In this document: in pieces, positions 32,727 to 42,124 of the stretch
Layout: each line of letters begins with the position of its first letter
Position numbering within the stretch: position 1 is the first letter of the stretch
DNA from: Desulfomonile tiedjei DSM 6799
GTDB taxonomy: Bacteria > Desulfobacterota > Desulfomonilia > Desulfomonilales > Desulfomonilaceae
Direction of reading: 5' to 3'
Assembly: GCF_000266945.1 (NCBI RefSeq)
Contig: NC_018025.1
Location: 1,612,001-1,676,000, forward strand
DNA length: 64,000 nucleotides
Made by a program: the position numbers and the translations under genes
The notes under the pieces: model-generated
What the model was told of the DNA's origin: nothing
Database searches by the model: none
The model's input: only the letters and a program-made list of their open reading frames with translations

Positions 32727-34355
32727 TCACGAGATAAAAGACTCTACCTCATATAATCGGAATTTACCTTTCACTCCTTTGAGCAGCCTGGAGCCTGCTC
32801 GCTGCAATTGGAACAGATCGCTCATCACAATTTGATCGTACGTTTCCTGTCCGATAAGAATTTGGTCGGGTTCGGCCGATTGAGAAATTCTCGAAGCGAT
32901 GTTCACTGCATGTCCCAAGATTGTGTAATCCATACGTTCATCCGAACCGAAATTGCCGACGATTGCAGGTCCGGTGTTTATCCCATATCTCACGCTGAAA
33001 CGCAGATGCTCCGGTAAGGACTGAACTGCATTCTGGAGCTTTTCTCTTATCCTCAATGCTGCTCGAACTGCACGAGCAGGAGCATCTTCTTGAGGCAAAG
33101 GTGCCCCGAAAATAGCCATTGCGCCGTCACCGATAAACTTGTCCAGCGTACCTTGTTCGTTGAAGATAATCTCGTTTACACACTTACAGAATAAGTTCAA
33201 AACTTCCTGCAACTGTACAGGCAAACATATTTCACACAGGGCAGTAAAGCTCACGATGTCGCAGAAGAAAATGGTAGCCTCGGTTTCTTTGACTGCGAGA
33301 TCGGCAGCGCCTTCGAGAATCAGGTCAACCACCTGCGCGGAATGGAATCTGCTCAGGTTTTGACGAATCACGGCATTCTTGACTGCCTCTTCCCTGAGGC
33401 GTTCCGTAAGCTTCCACCGTTGAATCGCCAATGCGGTCTGGTGACCGATTGCTGTGAGCAGGTCAAGATCTTCCGATTGGTACCCGCCGACGACATCCAA
33501 ACTGTCCACATAAATGACCCCCAAAATAGTCCTTTCTTCCCAAATGGGGGCCGCCATAACAGATCGTATCCCGTCGATAATCACACTTTCGCCCATTTCG
33601 AAGCGTGGATCTTCAAGGGCATTGTCAGTGAGTATGGCGACGCGATCTTTTAGAATCCGGTTGACGATTGTGCTGCTAATCGGTCTGATATTCCCTTTGC
33701 CCTCGGTAGACCTCTGTTTTATCGGGATTGGGATCTCATCTCTATCGCGAAGTAAAATAGTGGTTTGGGATGGATTGAAAATGTTGAAAATCTGATCCAT
33801 CAAATATTCTAGAATCTCGTTCAAATCTTTCGTAGCAACAAGTTCTTCGGTAATTCTGTACAGCGTGAGGAGATTTCTGTTGAGACGCTCTCTCCTGACT
33901 TTTGTAGGAATACGCTCGACCGTACCCGCCGTTTCCGACAGATAGTTCGTGATCATACCCAGGGGTTTCACCACAATTTCGGCTTCATTTCGATGCACAA
34001 AAGGTTGATCGGAGGTTAATGCCTTCATGTCGAGGGTTTGGGCATGAAAGTTGACCTTTTCCCGCGAATCCGGCCGGAAAAGCAGCCGAAAAGGACCCAC
34101 CTGAATTACGTCTCCACTTTTTACCGTGCGTCTATTCTTGATTCTTCGACCGTTTATCCAGGTTCCGTTCCGGCTTTCAAGATCCTTGACAACAAATCTC
34201 TTGCCTTCCTGGAGAATGAGGCAATGATTTCGGGATACCATTCCATCTACCAGACGGAGGTCGCACTTTTCGTGTCGCCCCACAATTGTTTGATCACCCA
34301 CAAATTCCTGGGCTATCTCCTGGCCGTCCGGTCTGAGTATAAGCAGGTTAAACAT
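32727..34355 (-). CDS. FHA-GAF class III nucleotidyl cyclase
   Basis: 542 residues. Residues 1-95 are an FHA domain (TIVGRHEKCDLRL, VSRNHC, DLESRNGTWING), which binds phosphothreonine peptides. About 170-310 is a GAF domain (DNALEDPRFEMGESVIIDG, SVMAAPIWEERTILGVIYVD). About 350-540 is a class III cyclase: FFCDIVSFTALCE and DKFIGDGAMAIFGAPLPQED supply the two metal aspartates, and DYTILGHAVNIASR is present. It should make cyclic AMP. It lies 17 bp after a PilZ-like gene and at the end of the GTPase/Roadblock/scaffold gene row. Confidence 0.93.
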   Translation of the reverse strand: MFNLLILRPDGQEIAQEFVGDQTIVGRHEKCDLRLVDGMVSRNHCLILQEGKRFVVKDLESRNGTWINGRRIKNRRTVKSGDVIQVGPFRLLFRPDSREKVNFHAQTLDMKALTSDQPFVHRNEAEIVVKPLGMITNYLSETAGTVERIPTKVRRERLNRNLLTLYRITEELVATKDLNEILEYLMDQIFNIFNPSQTTILLRDRDEIPIPIKQRSTEGKGNIRPISSTIVNRILKDRVAILTDNALEDPRFEMGESVIIDGIRSVMAAPIWEERTILGVIYVDSLDVVGGYQSEDLDLLTAIGHQTALAIQRWKLTERLREEAVKNAVIRQNLSRFHSAQVVDLILEGAADLAVKETEATIFFCDIVSFTALCEICLPVQLQEVLNLFCKCVNEIIFNEQGTLDKFIGDGAMAIFGAPLPQEDAPARAVRAALRIREKLQNAVQSLPEHLRFSVRYGINTGPAIVGNFGSDERMDYTILGHAVNIASRISQSAEPDQILIGQETYDQIVMSDLFQLQRAGSRLLKGVKGKFRLYEVESFIS

Positions 34356-34372
34356 GGTCAGGCATTCTTCGG

Positions 34373-34717
34373 TTATCCCAGAGTCACAAATTCGATCAGT
34401 TTCGAAAGGTTTCTTCTGGCTTCTTCGCTGATGCGAACGATTTCAAATCCGCAAACATAATAGCCTCTGGAATTCTCTTTTCTGGTCCAGCGACAGATGA
34501 CCTCCAGATACAAAGGAGAACTCTTGAGGTAGTCCGATGCCTGAATAACGAGGGTTTTCGTGGTGTTCTCGTCAACTCTCACCCCAAAGAGCTGAACACC
34601 TTTTTCGTTTATGTCCTGGACGAGTCCTAAAAAGCGCCGAGTTTCCGCATCATATGCAGGAATCCTGAAGAGCATGTATTTTCTTGCAGCCTGTCTTCGA
34701 TTCTCCCATGAATCCAT
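34373..34717 (-). CDS. PilZ-like domain protein
   Basis: 114 residues, nearly all one domain. It starts ENRRQAARKYMLFRIPAYD and has LVQDINEKGVQLFGV, resembling the RxxxR and (D/N)xSxxG motifs of PilZ c-di-GMP receptors. The conserved serine is replaced by Asn (DIN) and the second arginine is off register, so nucleotide binding is uncertain. The second half (VICRWTRKENSRGYYVCGFE) is typical of the PilZ barrel. GGAG precedes the ATG. Its neighbours suggest an output or sensor part of the same signalling unit. Confidence 0.8.
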   Translation of the reverse strand: MDSWENRRQAARKYMLFRIPAYDAETRRFLGLVQDINEKGVQLFGVRVDENTTKTLVIQASDYLKSSPLYLEVICRWTRKENSRGYYVCGFEIVRISEEARRNLSKLIEFVTLG

Positions 34718-34841
34718 AGGGGGCTCTCCTGACCCTCTCCCAAAATTCCAGCCAAGATGAACTCATTGCCAAATAAGGAAGAGTATGTTCGGTATCGATC
34801 TCCAAAATCTCGAGGTTATTGCGGCATACCGGGAGCCGCAG

Positions 34842-36209
34842 TTATTTTTTCTTAACTACTTTTTTGACCTTACCTTTATGCGTGTTTTCCAGGATTCGAT
34901 TCACCGATCGATTCACGAGGAATCTAAAAGAACGGATCAGGTTTTCCGGATCTTCAGCACGATTCATTCTGCTCGCAAGAGAACGACCCGCCCTGGAGAT
35001 TGTCCTTGCTTGCTGATCGACCATTTTGTAGAAAGCTGCGGGGTCCTTAATCTGCAGTTGATTCAGAATGGCCGCACTGTTATCGGGCAAACCTTCGGCT
35101 CGACGCACTATGGATTTATATTGCTCATATCGCATCAAGATGAAGTGAAAAGATGCAAGCGGATCTTCGTCGGATTCGGCCAGCCTCGTGTCAAGGTAAT
35201 CGGAAACTTCGAGCAAGAAACGAATAGATTCGGGGTGAGCACGCGACATACGCTTCACAACATATTCAAGTACTATTCTCATAGAGAGTGCAGCAAAATC
35301 GACGGTGACATCATCCTGAAATTTCAGACGCATCTTCTCAATTTCGCTGGCAAGAACGGTGATAGAGCGCCTGGAAATTTCCCATTCAAGAGTGAGGATT
35401 GCTTCCTGGAGTTTGCGAACCGGTGATGAAGCCCGTACTGCATGAGGTTCCGGCGCGATAACCGGTGGCTGTGCCACGTGCGCTGTTTTGGCCGGCTGCT
35501 TCTTGATAGTTCGTGTGACTTCTGACGTCGCTGCAGGTTTGGGCGCCGGTTTTGGAGCTGGTTTCGGAGCCGATCTTTGAACCGGTTTCGGTGCTGGTTT
35601 TGGAGCCTGTCTTTGAACCGGTTTTGGTGTCGGTGCAGGTTCCGACACAGTGTCACTGAGAATAGACTGCATGTGTCGCTGAATTTCCTGCGCCATTATA
35701 TCGTCGTAGGAGGGTTCCGGTGTCTGGCTTTCGTGCCGATCCGGTTTGGACGGCACTGCGCGTGAAGCTGCAGATTGCTTTCTTTGGGCATGCGCCTCGA
35801 CATTCCTCAGGAAATCCTCATCATCGGGCAATTCAGTTTCGCCCACTTCCAATTGCGCAGTTTCCGGTGGAGGACTATCAGGCTCCTCAACGAAGAGAGT
35901 CTCAACTGCAAGATCGATCTCACGGTCCGTTTCATCGTCACCCGATGTGATTACGCTGGAGGACGGACGTTCGGGAGTCTCATCAAAAGAGCTGACGAAA
36001 AGACTGTCTACGGCTTCATCCAGCGACGGACCTCCATAACCCGGGGGGGGCGCATTCTTGGGAGAAGCAGCTTTCGGTTCCTCATCGAGCCGCGTCCCTC
36101 CGGGAGATACTCCGCCAAATGCCTCTTCTTCAGTCGGGGCTTCTACAAAGAATGTGTCCACCGCCTGATCGATAAGGGCATCCAGATCTTCGTCCACCAC
36201 TTTTGCCAT
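34842..36209 (-). CDS. Repeat-motif scaffold-like protein of the GTPase island
   Basis: 455 residues from ATG 36209; a GTG at 36230 overlaps the GTPase stop as GTGA and is an alternative. The N-terminal 130 residues are disordered and acidic and contain three copies of a short helix motif: IDQAVDTFFVEAP, LDEAVDSLFVSSF and IDLAVETLFVEEP. A Pro/Lys/Ala-rich linker (PKPAPKPVQR repeats) follows around residues 195-245. The C-terminal 190 residues are helical (RKLQEAILTLEWEISRRSIT, then an all-alpha stretch) and end in a lysine-rich tail. I recognise no Pfam family. Arrangement suggests a multivalent adaptor for the GTPase or Roadblock partner; that is inference. Confidence 0.8.
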   Translation of the reverse strand: MAKVVDEDLDALIDQAVDTFFVEAPTEEEAFGGVSPGGTRLDEEPKAASPKNAPPPGYGGPSLDEAVDSLFVSSFDETPERPSSSVITSGDDETDREIDLAVETLFVEEPDSPPPETAQLEVGETELPDDEDFLRNVEAHAQRKQSAASRAVPSKPDRHESQTPEPSYDDIMAQEIQRHMQSILSDTVSEPAPTPKPVQRQAPKPAPKPVQRSAPKPAPKPAPKPAATSEVTRTIKKQPAKTAHVAQPPVIAPEPHAVRASSPVRKLQEAILTLEWEISRRSITVLASEIEKMRLKFQDDVTVDFAALSMRIVLEYVVKRMSRAHPESIRFLLEVSDYLDTRLAESDEDPLASFHFILMRYEQYKSIVRRAEGLPDNSAAILNQLQIKDPAAFYKMVDQQARTISRAGRSLASRMNRAEDPENLIRSFRFLVNRSVNRILENTHKGKVKKVVKKK

Positions 36210-36226
36210 AGATTCACTCTTCGGAT

Positions 36227-36844
36227 TCACGAGGATTTGAGCTTGTGATGCACAGATTTAATCGTAATCTTGCTTATTTCTCGTAGAGTCTCGAATACGC
36301 CGGGACCCTGGAGAGCGCTCGCAAGTACCGTAGGTGCAGGATTTTTCAGCATAGAATTCAAATCTACTTCCATTGCTTCTCTTGCCATAACCGGTATGAC
36401 ACTGCCTTCCAGGTCGCGTTTATTCAATTGCAGCACAAGGGGCAGTTCATCCATATCCAGATTGTCTTCCGCCAGATTCTCTCGCAAGTTCTGGAGGCTC
36501 TCCTTATTAGCTTCCGCCTGAACTTCCATGGAATCAGCAACGAAGACCACACCATCAACCCCTTTCAACACCATTTTGCGGCTCTCGTTGTATAGAACCT
36601 GGCCTGGGACGGTATAAAGTTGAACCCTGATGTTGAATCCGCGGATTTTGCCCAGGGAAAGGGGAAGGAAGTCGAAGAAGAGCGTTTTATCACCTCTGGT
36701 ATCGATGGATATCATTTTACCCATGAACTGAGCATTCATTTTTTGATTCACGTACAAGAGATTAGTGGTCTTGCCGCATCTCCCGGGACCGTAGTAAACC
36801 ACTTTGACTTGAATCTCTTTTGCGCTCTTATTTATAAACGCCAT
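36227..36844 (-). CDS. MglA-like small GTPase
   Basis: 205 residues from ATG 36844 (GGGAG upstream), 2 bp after the Roadblock gene. The P-loop is GPGRCGKTTN, switch I region includes DTRGDKTLFFDFLP, switch II is TVPGQVLYNESRK, and the guanine-specificity motif is NKRDL. TVPGQ in place of DxAGQ is the mark of MglA, the polarity GTPase of Myxococcus. It should act as a GTP-dependent switch, with the Roadblock protein next door as a likely regulator. Confidence 0.93.
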   Translation of the reverse strand: MAFINKSAKEIQVKVVYYGPGRCGKTTNLLYVNQKMNAQFMGKMISIDTRGDKTLFFDFLPLSLGKIRGFNIRVQLYTVPGQVLYNESRKMVLKGVDGVVFVADSMEVQAEANKESLQNLRENLAEDNLDMDELPLVLQLNKRDLEGSVIPVMAREAMEVDLNSMLKNPAPTVLASALQGPGVFETLREISKITIKSVHHKLKSS

Positions 36845-36846
36845 AC

Positions 36847-37680
36847 TCAAATCTCCCTTTTAGGAAGCTTCTCTTCCAGCAGTTGAGAAACTTCGGAGAT
36901 CTTTAATCGCAAGAGTCCCAGGGATAACTGGTTATCGAAAATAGTTACGATGATATATTCCGTGCCGACTCGACTGAAATGAAACGATTCATTGTGTCCT
37001 TTGTAAAAAAGAAGCACAAAATCGCGTTCTCCAATCAAGCGGGCAATCTGTTCAGTGGCTGCGAAATTGGCTGCAGCAACTGCTGCAAGTGAAACAACAT
37101 CCAATTGTATTTTGTTGCCAACGGTGCATATAAGCGATCCTGCGTTATCGATAATAAGCACGGAAGAGATGCCTTCAGTGATAATTTCACGATTGAGCAG
37201 TTGTTTCACGTCTTCAAGAACGTCTATACTGACAATGATGTCAGCACTGCGTCCTGTCTTTATTCTTTCTGCCCGCTCGAGTTCTTTATCCAGCATTGCT
37301 CTTTCCAGGAGCGCGTCTGAGGATACGTCCCGCCGGGGACCTGCAAGCTGCTCGATCTGCTGTATTTCGGCGGAAAGGACAGTCTCCAACTCTTCCCAGT
37401 TCATTTTGCCTGAGCTGAATCGATTCTGAAAAGAGGCGTGTTCTACCACTCTGCTTTTCAGGTCATCATTACCGAGCTGATCAGCCGCTGCCTCCAATAT
37501 GGATCTCAGCTTGGAAATTTTATCCATATATTCCTGCTGATTAGCTGTTGTCCTGGCTTCCTGCAGGAATTTTCGGCAGGCCTCTGCGTAGGCCCACAAC
37601 AAAGATGGAAGTTTGCCCAGGATTTCTACTTTTTCGGACCCCTTAAAAATATCCTGATACGCACTATCTTGAGACGTCAT
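36847..37680 (-). CDS. Roadblock/LC7 domain protein
   Basis: 277 residues from ATG 37680 (AAAGG nine bases upstream). The N-terminal 150 residues are helical (LRSILEAAADQLGNDDLKSR). The C-terminal 120 residues are a Roadblock/LC7 domain: LLNREIITEGISSVLIIDNA, SLAAVAAANFAATEQIARLI and YIIVTIFDNQLSLGLLRL. MglB-type Roadblock dimers are GTPase-activating partners of MglA; this protein is larger than MglB and carries an extra helical domain. Nearly overlaps the GTPase gene. Confidence 0.9.
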   Translation of the reverse strand: MTSQDSAYQDIFKGSEKVEILGKLPSLLWAYAEACRKFLQEARTTANQQEYMDKISKLRSILEAAADQLGNDDLKSRVVEHASFQNRFSSGKMNWEELETVLSAEIQQIEQLAGPRRDVSSDALLERAMLDKELERAERIKTGRSADIIVSIDVLEDVKQLLNREIITEGISSVLIIDNAGSLICTVGNKIQLDVVSLAAVAAANFAATEQIARLIGERDFVLLFYKGHNESFHFSRVGTEYIIVTIFDNQLSLGLLRLKISEVSQLLEEKLPKREI

Positions 37681-37993
37681 TTCAGGCATCCTTTTCGCTC
37701 ACTGCTCTCATGCCATTGACCTTCATCAACGGACAATTTCAAACCCTGTGCTGATCAATGGAACCATTCCTCTGGAAACAAAAAAATACATTACATAAAA
37801 AAAGCCTGTTCCGTGATCCTAGGTGTGCACGAGACTTTACCATAAAATAACGTTTTTTTTAAGGCTATAATCGTATACGGCCAATTATTGTGACTTAAAC
37901 ATACATTGCAGACCGTTCTTCGTGAAGTGTTCTTGGAACGTTCGCACTGCAAAGATCCAGGAAAACTTCCTTAAAACGGTAAGTTAGTGCCGC
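37681..37993. other. AT-rich intergenic gap inside the signalling island
   Basis: About 310 bp without ORF or repeat. It has long A and T runs (37778-37803, 37850-37870) that look like a promoter region for the Roadblock-GTPase-scaffold genes, but I cannot assign a -35/-10 pair with confidence. Confidence 0.35.
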
Positions 37994-40771
37994 TCAACTT
38001 TTGTCTCCTTTTGCTTCTACGAGGCGCCGGGCCTGGGTCGAGATTGCCGCCGAGACGTTCTTGCTCTTTGCCAGTTTTCGCAGATCCGGCTCCCGTATTT
38101 GGGACAAGAGCTTCATGGCTATGGGGATCGGGGTCTTGGAATTACTCGCGAGATTCAGCTTAATAGTGTAGGATTTCATCCATTCTTTTGTTCCTGCGAT
38201 TTGCCGGAGCACTTCTTCACACACCTGACGGGACTTGGAAATTGTCTCTACTTCCGACTCTTGAAGCTTTGGACTCTTGGCAACCGCTACGGCGACCATC
38301 TTGTTCGAATCTCGTACGAGGATATCTCTTGCCTCTTTCGACCCCATGAGAGCCAATTTTATTTTCTCTGCAACCCCCATATTGAGTATCTTGTTGTACA
38401 GACTTTCAAATTCCGCTTCTGACAGCTCCCACTCCGGCAGTTCACCCGGCCGCGGCACGCTTGCCATTTCATTGGGTATGAGCTTCATTGCCTCAGTAAA
38501 GAAGTCAAGAAGCGTCTTATCCAGCGAAACCGGAAAACCCGGATCTGCCGGACGAATCAGAAAACGTATGCCGTTCCATGAAACAAGAGCCGCCATAGAT
38601 TGGAGCGACCCCTCTTTTCCGCTGACATGGGCGTGAAGCACTCTGCTCTTGTCTCGGTAAATTTCCCCGGAACCTTCTTCACAGACAACGGACATCATTA
38701 CGGGAACAGGGGTGCCTTCCAGAGCTGAAAGCGCTTCAAAAATATCCATTACGCCGAGACTCCCGACAATCAGCCGACCGGTCCCTTCGATCTCCTGAGG
38801 ATCAAATGCAGGCGTTGTCATTTCCAGCAGCTCTTCAGCCGCAGAGGCATCCATGTTTTCCTGGTGAAAACAGGTTCTTGTAACATAGCGGAATCTGATG
38901 CCTGTTGTTTTCAGCATCTCCTTCAAAGCAGAAATCCCCGTGAGATCGCCCCAGGTTGCTCCAATCGGTCGGCCTTTCCTCAGGAACACTTTTCCCGACA
39001 GGGAGGGAGACTCCAGAACGATGGTACCCGATCTCATGCCGTGTCGCGCGGATCTCGTGATTCCAAGAAGGCCGAATAGCCCCAAAGGACCTTCTACCTT
39101 GAAATCGGTTTTACCGGAAAGTATGGCCTCTTCAAGATTTTCTATTTGCCGCTTTAAGTTCGGATCTGTCACCACCCCGAAGAGCTTTTCTGCTACTGCC
39201 GGACTCTTTTCCAACAATTTCTTGTTCTCGGCGAGCCGAGTATAGACCTCTTCATTCTTCCAATTATCAAGGATATACAGTGCCGTTTCTTCGAGGATGC
39301 TCTCGGATGCGCACGCGAATCCGATCACTGATTCGTCTCGAATGGTTTCCCGTACCAGGAAGTCCATTACGGATGGATGCAGGTCGGACCCGAACCCTTT
39401 TTTGTACGTGGGAATGTCCAGAGACGCGAGAGTCTTCTTGGCTGCCTCCCGGACCGCCTGGGATTCGTCGTGGGAAAGATAACTGAGCAGAACCAGCTTT
39501 TCCGTGGTGCTCACCGGCACGTTACCCTGAGCAGCCCGGAGTCTCACATCATGTTCGGTCGCAGCACTGATGTATTTATGAACAGTTTTGGAAATCTTGA
39601 CCTTGATGGCTTTTCGGACCAGGGGATTGGAATCAGTTTCCAGGGATTCCCGAGCCTTCTGATCGTCACTGAACACGAGCCGGACTTTGTCCAGGACCGG
39701 CAACATGAAAAGATCTTTGCCCTCGAAAAGTTCGTCGATGATGGCGAGTTCACTGGCAACCTTGTCACTGACGGTCACCCCTTCGTCCAGGAGACGCATA
39801 GCCTCAATGATGAGGTTTTGCATACCGACATGAATGACTTCTTCGACCCCCTCACCACCTCGCTGGATTACAAATGTGGCATTCGGCCAGGCAAGAAGAT
39901 GGCACGCTGCATCCATTCCTGTCATGCCCGCCAATTGGGCATTGACGATACGCCCGTTCTTAAAATAGAGAAAACCTTCATCTCCCGCCTGCTTCAGATG
40001 ACACATGGCCATCTTCGCATTCATCTCGAACACTTCAGCAATTTCGAAGATGTTCATCACTTTCAAATGGCCGTTTACACGCCATGTCCGGCTGATCTCC
40101 CGTTCGTAGGGATCCTCATCCGGTGCATGTTCCAGAGCGTCCATTACGAGATTCAGGGTATTGACTTTGATCCGGTTCTTGAAATCACCAGGAGCGGCAT
40201 GGACATATTCGAAATCCGCATCGATCCAGCCGAAAGCCTGATACAGCGCATCCATGCCATCGTAGTCCAGGTACGTGGCGCCGACGACTTTACCGTTTTC
40301 CGTAAAGACCGTTGCAGTTTCCTGCGGTCCCTTGACCTTTATCCAAACAGTACGGCTGTTGTGGTCGACTGCTTGTATGATCTCGCCGAGGCCCAAAAGC
40401 CCGATATTTCCCTGGACCGATTCGAACTCTGCGAGCGGCTTGTCTGCCTTTTCACCGAGTCCGATCTTTTCGATGACCTTTATTACGATTTCGTGGATGG
40501 GCTCGGGAAGTTCCGGTCGATCCGGTCGGGTGTACCAATTTCGTGCTGCGGGGATCAAATTCTTCCGAGCCTGCGAAGATATTTCCGTATCGGGATCTCT
40601 GCTGAGATAACAGAGTATTATCAGTGTGTCGCGAAGAGTGAATTCAGCCTGCATTGCTGCCGCTTGCAGCCTTTTTTCGCGCGTGGACTTCGAGCCTATA
40701 AACTTCGACAGGCGTGAACCGACTGATACAATTTTTCTTTCCTGATCGCTCATAAAGAAAGACGCGCTCAA
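37994..40771 (-). CDS. Four-PATAN (DUF4388) HEAT-repeat-like signalling protein
   Basis: 925 residues starting at TTG 40771, chosen because AAGG lies six bases upstream; ATG 40753 lacks such a site. Four DUF4388/PATAN domains can be recognised: IGLLGLGEIIQAVDHNSR with GKVVGATY (about 120-200), HLKVMNIFEIAEVFEMN (230-310), LGLFGLLGITRSARHG with GRPIGATWGDLTG (560-640), and VGSLGVMDIFEALSALEG (655-740). Helical repeats of HEAT/DUF2336 type fill residues 20-80, 395-550 and 790-925. PATAN domains occur in gliding, twitching and two-component control proteins. Neighbouring MglA-like GTPase and Roadblock genes suggest one pathway. Confidence 0.88.
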   Translation of the reverse strand: MSASFFMSDQERKIVSVGSRLSKFIGSKSTREKRLQAAAMQAEFTLRDTLIILCYLSRDPDTEISSQARKNLIPAARNWYTRPDRPELPEPIHEIVIKVIEKIGLGEKADKPLAEFESVQGNIGLLGLGEIIQAVDHNSRTVWIKVKGPQETATVFTENGKVVGATYLDYDGMDALYQAFGWIDADFEYVHAAPGDFKNRIKVNTLNLVMDALEHAPDEDPYEREISRTWRVNGHLKVMNIFEIAEVFEMNAKMAMCHLKQAGDEGFLYFKNGRIVNAQLAGMTGMDAACHLLAWPNATFVIQRGGEGVEEVIHVGMQNLIIEAMRLLDEGVTVSDKVASELAIIDELFEGKDLFMLPVLDKVRLVFSDDQKARESLETDSNPLVRKAIKVKISKTVHKYISAATEHDVRLRAAQGNVPVSTTEKLVLLSYLSHDESQAVREAAKKTLASLDIPTYKKGFGSDLHPSVMDFLVRETIRDESVIGFACASESILEETALYILDNWKNEEVYTRLAENKKLLEKSPAVAEKLFGVVTDPNLKRQIENLEEAILSGKTDFKVEGPLGLFGLLGITRSARHGMRSGTIVLESPSLSGKVFLRKGRPIGATWGDLTGISALKEMLKTTGIRFRYVTRTCFHQENMDASAAEELLEMTTPAFDPQEIEGTGRLIVGSLGVMDIFEALSALEGTPVPVMMSVVCEEGSGEIYRDKSRVLHAHVSGKEGSLQSMAALVSWNGIRFLIRPADPGFPVSLDKTLLDFFTEAMKLIPNEMASVPRPGELPEWELSEAEFESLYNKILNMGVAEKIKLALMGSKEARDILVRDSNKMVAVAVAKSPKLQESEVETISKSRQVCEEVLRQIAGTKEWMKSYTIKLNLASNSKTPIPIAMKLLSQIREPDLRKLAKSKNVSAAISTQARRLVEAKGDKS

Positions 40772-40792
40772 TGACTACCTTAGAATTCCAAA

Positions 40793-40821
40793 ATATTATA
40801 ACTAATTAACTCATTTGTCAA
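40793..40821 (-). promoter_or_regulatory. Promoter of the PATAN protein gene
   Basis: On the minus strand TTGACA (40816-40821) is followed by TATAAT (40795-40800, 15-bp spacing) or, with ideal 17-bp spacing, TAATAT (40793-40798). The TTG start codon is about 22 bp downstream. A near-perfect sigma-70 promoter. Confidence 0.75.
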
Positions 40822-41045
40822 TGTTTCTGCACAAATGGAGGCTTCTGAAGGAACTTTCCATTATTTTCCACATGAAAATAACGGTAAAATGTTATCATGG
40901 CACGATAAGACAAGCTTTTTGTTCAAAACCGGACAAACGTTCGAAGGTCACAACCGAGATATTGAAATCTGATCTTAAATATGGCCTAACTGACCAGTAT
41001 CGTCGCAGTCCAGGCGACGCGTAAGACAAGCGAAAGCAGACGAAC

Positions 41046-41927
41046 TTGAGGCGCAAAAGGCATATTACCGTCCTCTATCGATTTGTACGAAAGTGGTTTC
41101 GCCCATCACTGACCGGTGGTCTCGTGGCGGTCTGTGTACTGCTCATCGCCGGAGGTTGCGGAAAGAAGCACGTACGCAGCGGCATGCCTTTCGAATTGGA
41201 CAAAGTCTTTGTCGGAATTCCCAGCACCATTCAGGAATCGGCAAAAGACAAAGGTATACGCCTGGCAAAGGAAGGTCAGTTCAAGTCCGCAATAGAGGCA
41301 TTCGAAGAACACATCAAAGAAGAGCCCCAGAGCTTCTTCGGTTTTAACGGACTCGCTGTCTGCTACAAGAATATTGGTGATTACGCGAATGCTATGAAGA
41401 ATTTCGAACAAGCTCTAAAATACACCGGCTCTCAGCAGGATCGAGCCAAGGTGCTTGCGAACATTGGAAACTTGTATTTCTCCGAAGGCAAACCTCAGGC
41501 CGCACTCGGTTACTACAAAGAAGCTGCGGCAGAATTCGACAAAAATCCGCTCTATCTCATCTTCATTGCACAAGCTTTCGTTGTTCTGAACGATTACGAC
41601 CGTGCCAGAAAAGTCCTGACCACTGCGGAAGAATTTCAACAGAATCTGGAAAAATACGAACGTGATGAAGATCGCGGCCTCGGGTCTTATCTCATGGCCA
41701 AGTGCTATCTGGCGCTCAATGATGAAAACAAGGTTTACCATCATCTGGAAAATGCGTTGCGATCGAATGCCGAAAAATATGTCTCACGCATAGAAACCGA
41801 TACATCGGATGAAAAGAATCTGTTATATACCTTAAAGGATGATAAACGGCTCAGAAGCATACTGAACAAGTTTTCTTCACTCTCGAAAAATCCGGAAGTC
41901 CGAAACCGCAGGATCGGATCGACATAA
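41046..41927 (+). CDS. TPR-repeat lipoprotein
   Basis: 293 residues, start TTG 41046 (no ATG upstream of the lipobox). Residues 1-38 form a lipoprotein signal with LLIAGGC, so the Cys is lipidated. TPR repeats follow: IRLAKEGQFKSAIEAFEEHI, LAVCYKNIGDYANAMKNFEQ, IGNLYFSEGKPQAALGYYKE, and two more degenerate repeats, then an acidic C-terminal tail. It is likely an outer-membrane or periplasmic assembly protein. No partner is obvious; a sensor kinase follows after 197 bp. Confidence 0.88.
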   Translation: MRRKRHITVLYRFVRKWFRPSLTGGLVAVCVLLIAGGCGKKHVRSGMPFELDKVFVGIPSTIQESAKDKGIRLAKEGQFKSAIEAFEEHIKEEPQSFFGFNGLAVCYKNIGDYANAMKNFEQALKYTGSQQDRAKVLANIGNLYFSEGKPQAALGYYKEAAAEFDKNPLYLIFIAQAFVVLNDYDRARKVLTTAEEFQQNLEKYERDEDRGLGSYLMAKCYLALNDENKVYHHLENALRSNAEKYVSRIETDTSDEKNLLYTLKDDKRLRSILNKFSSLSKNPEVRNRRIGST

Positions 41928-42124
41928 AGGGTCGAGACGTTTTCCTGAACGCGGAATTCAACATATTCTCTCTTGATACCGGTGCCTTACGGAATAGACT
42001 GGACATGGCTGCACAGAATGATGATAATTGCATAAGATGCTTGGCATCTCAGAGGAGTGGCTCGGTTTTGGCTAAGAAAAACCGGGAACAGGTTCTGTTT
42101 CCGGACCGGTGCTGCGTGTAGTGT

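Noticed and set aside
39377-40717. Plus-strand 446-codon frame
   Set aside because: Opposite the four-PATAN protein, which has clear domains and a promoter. No domain on this strand.
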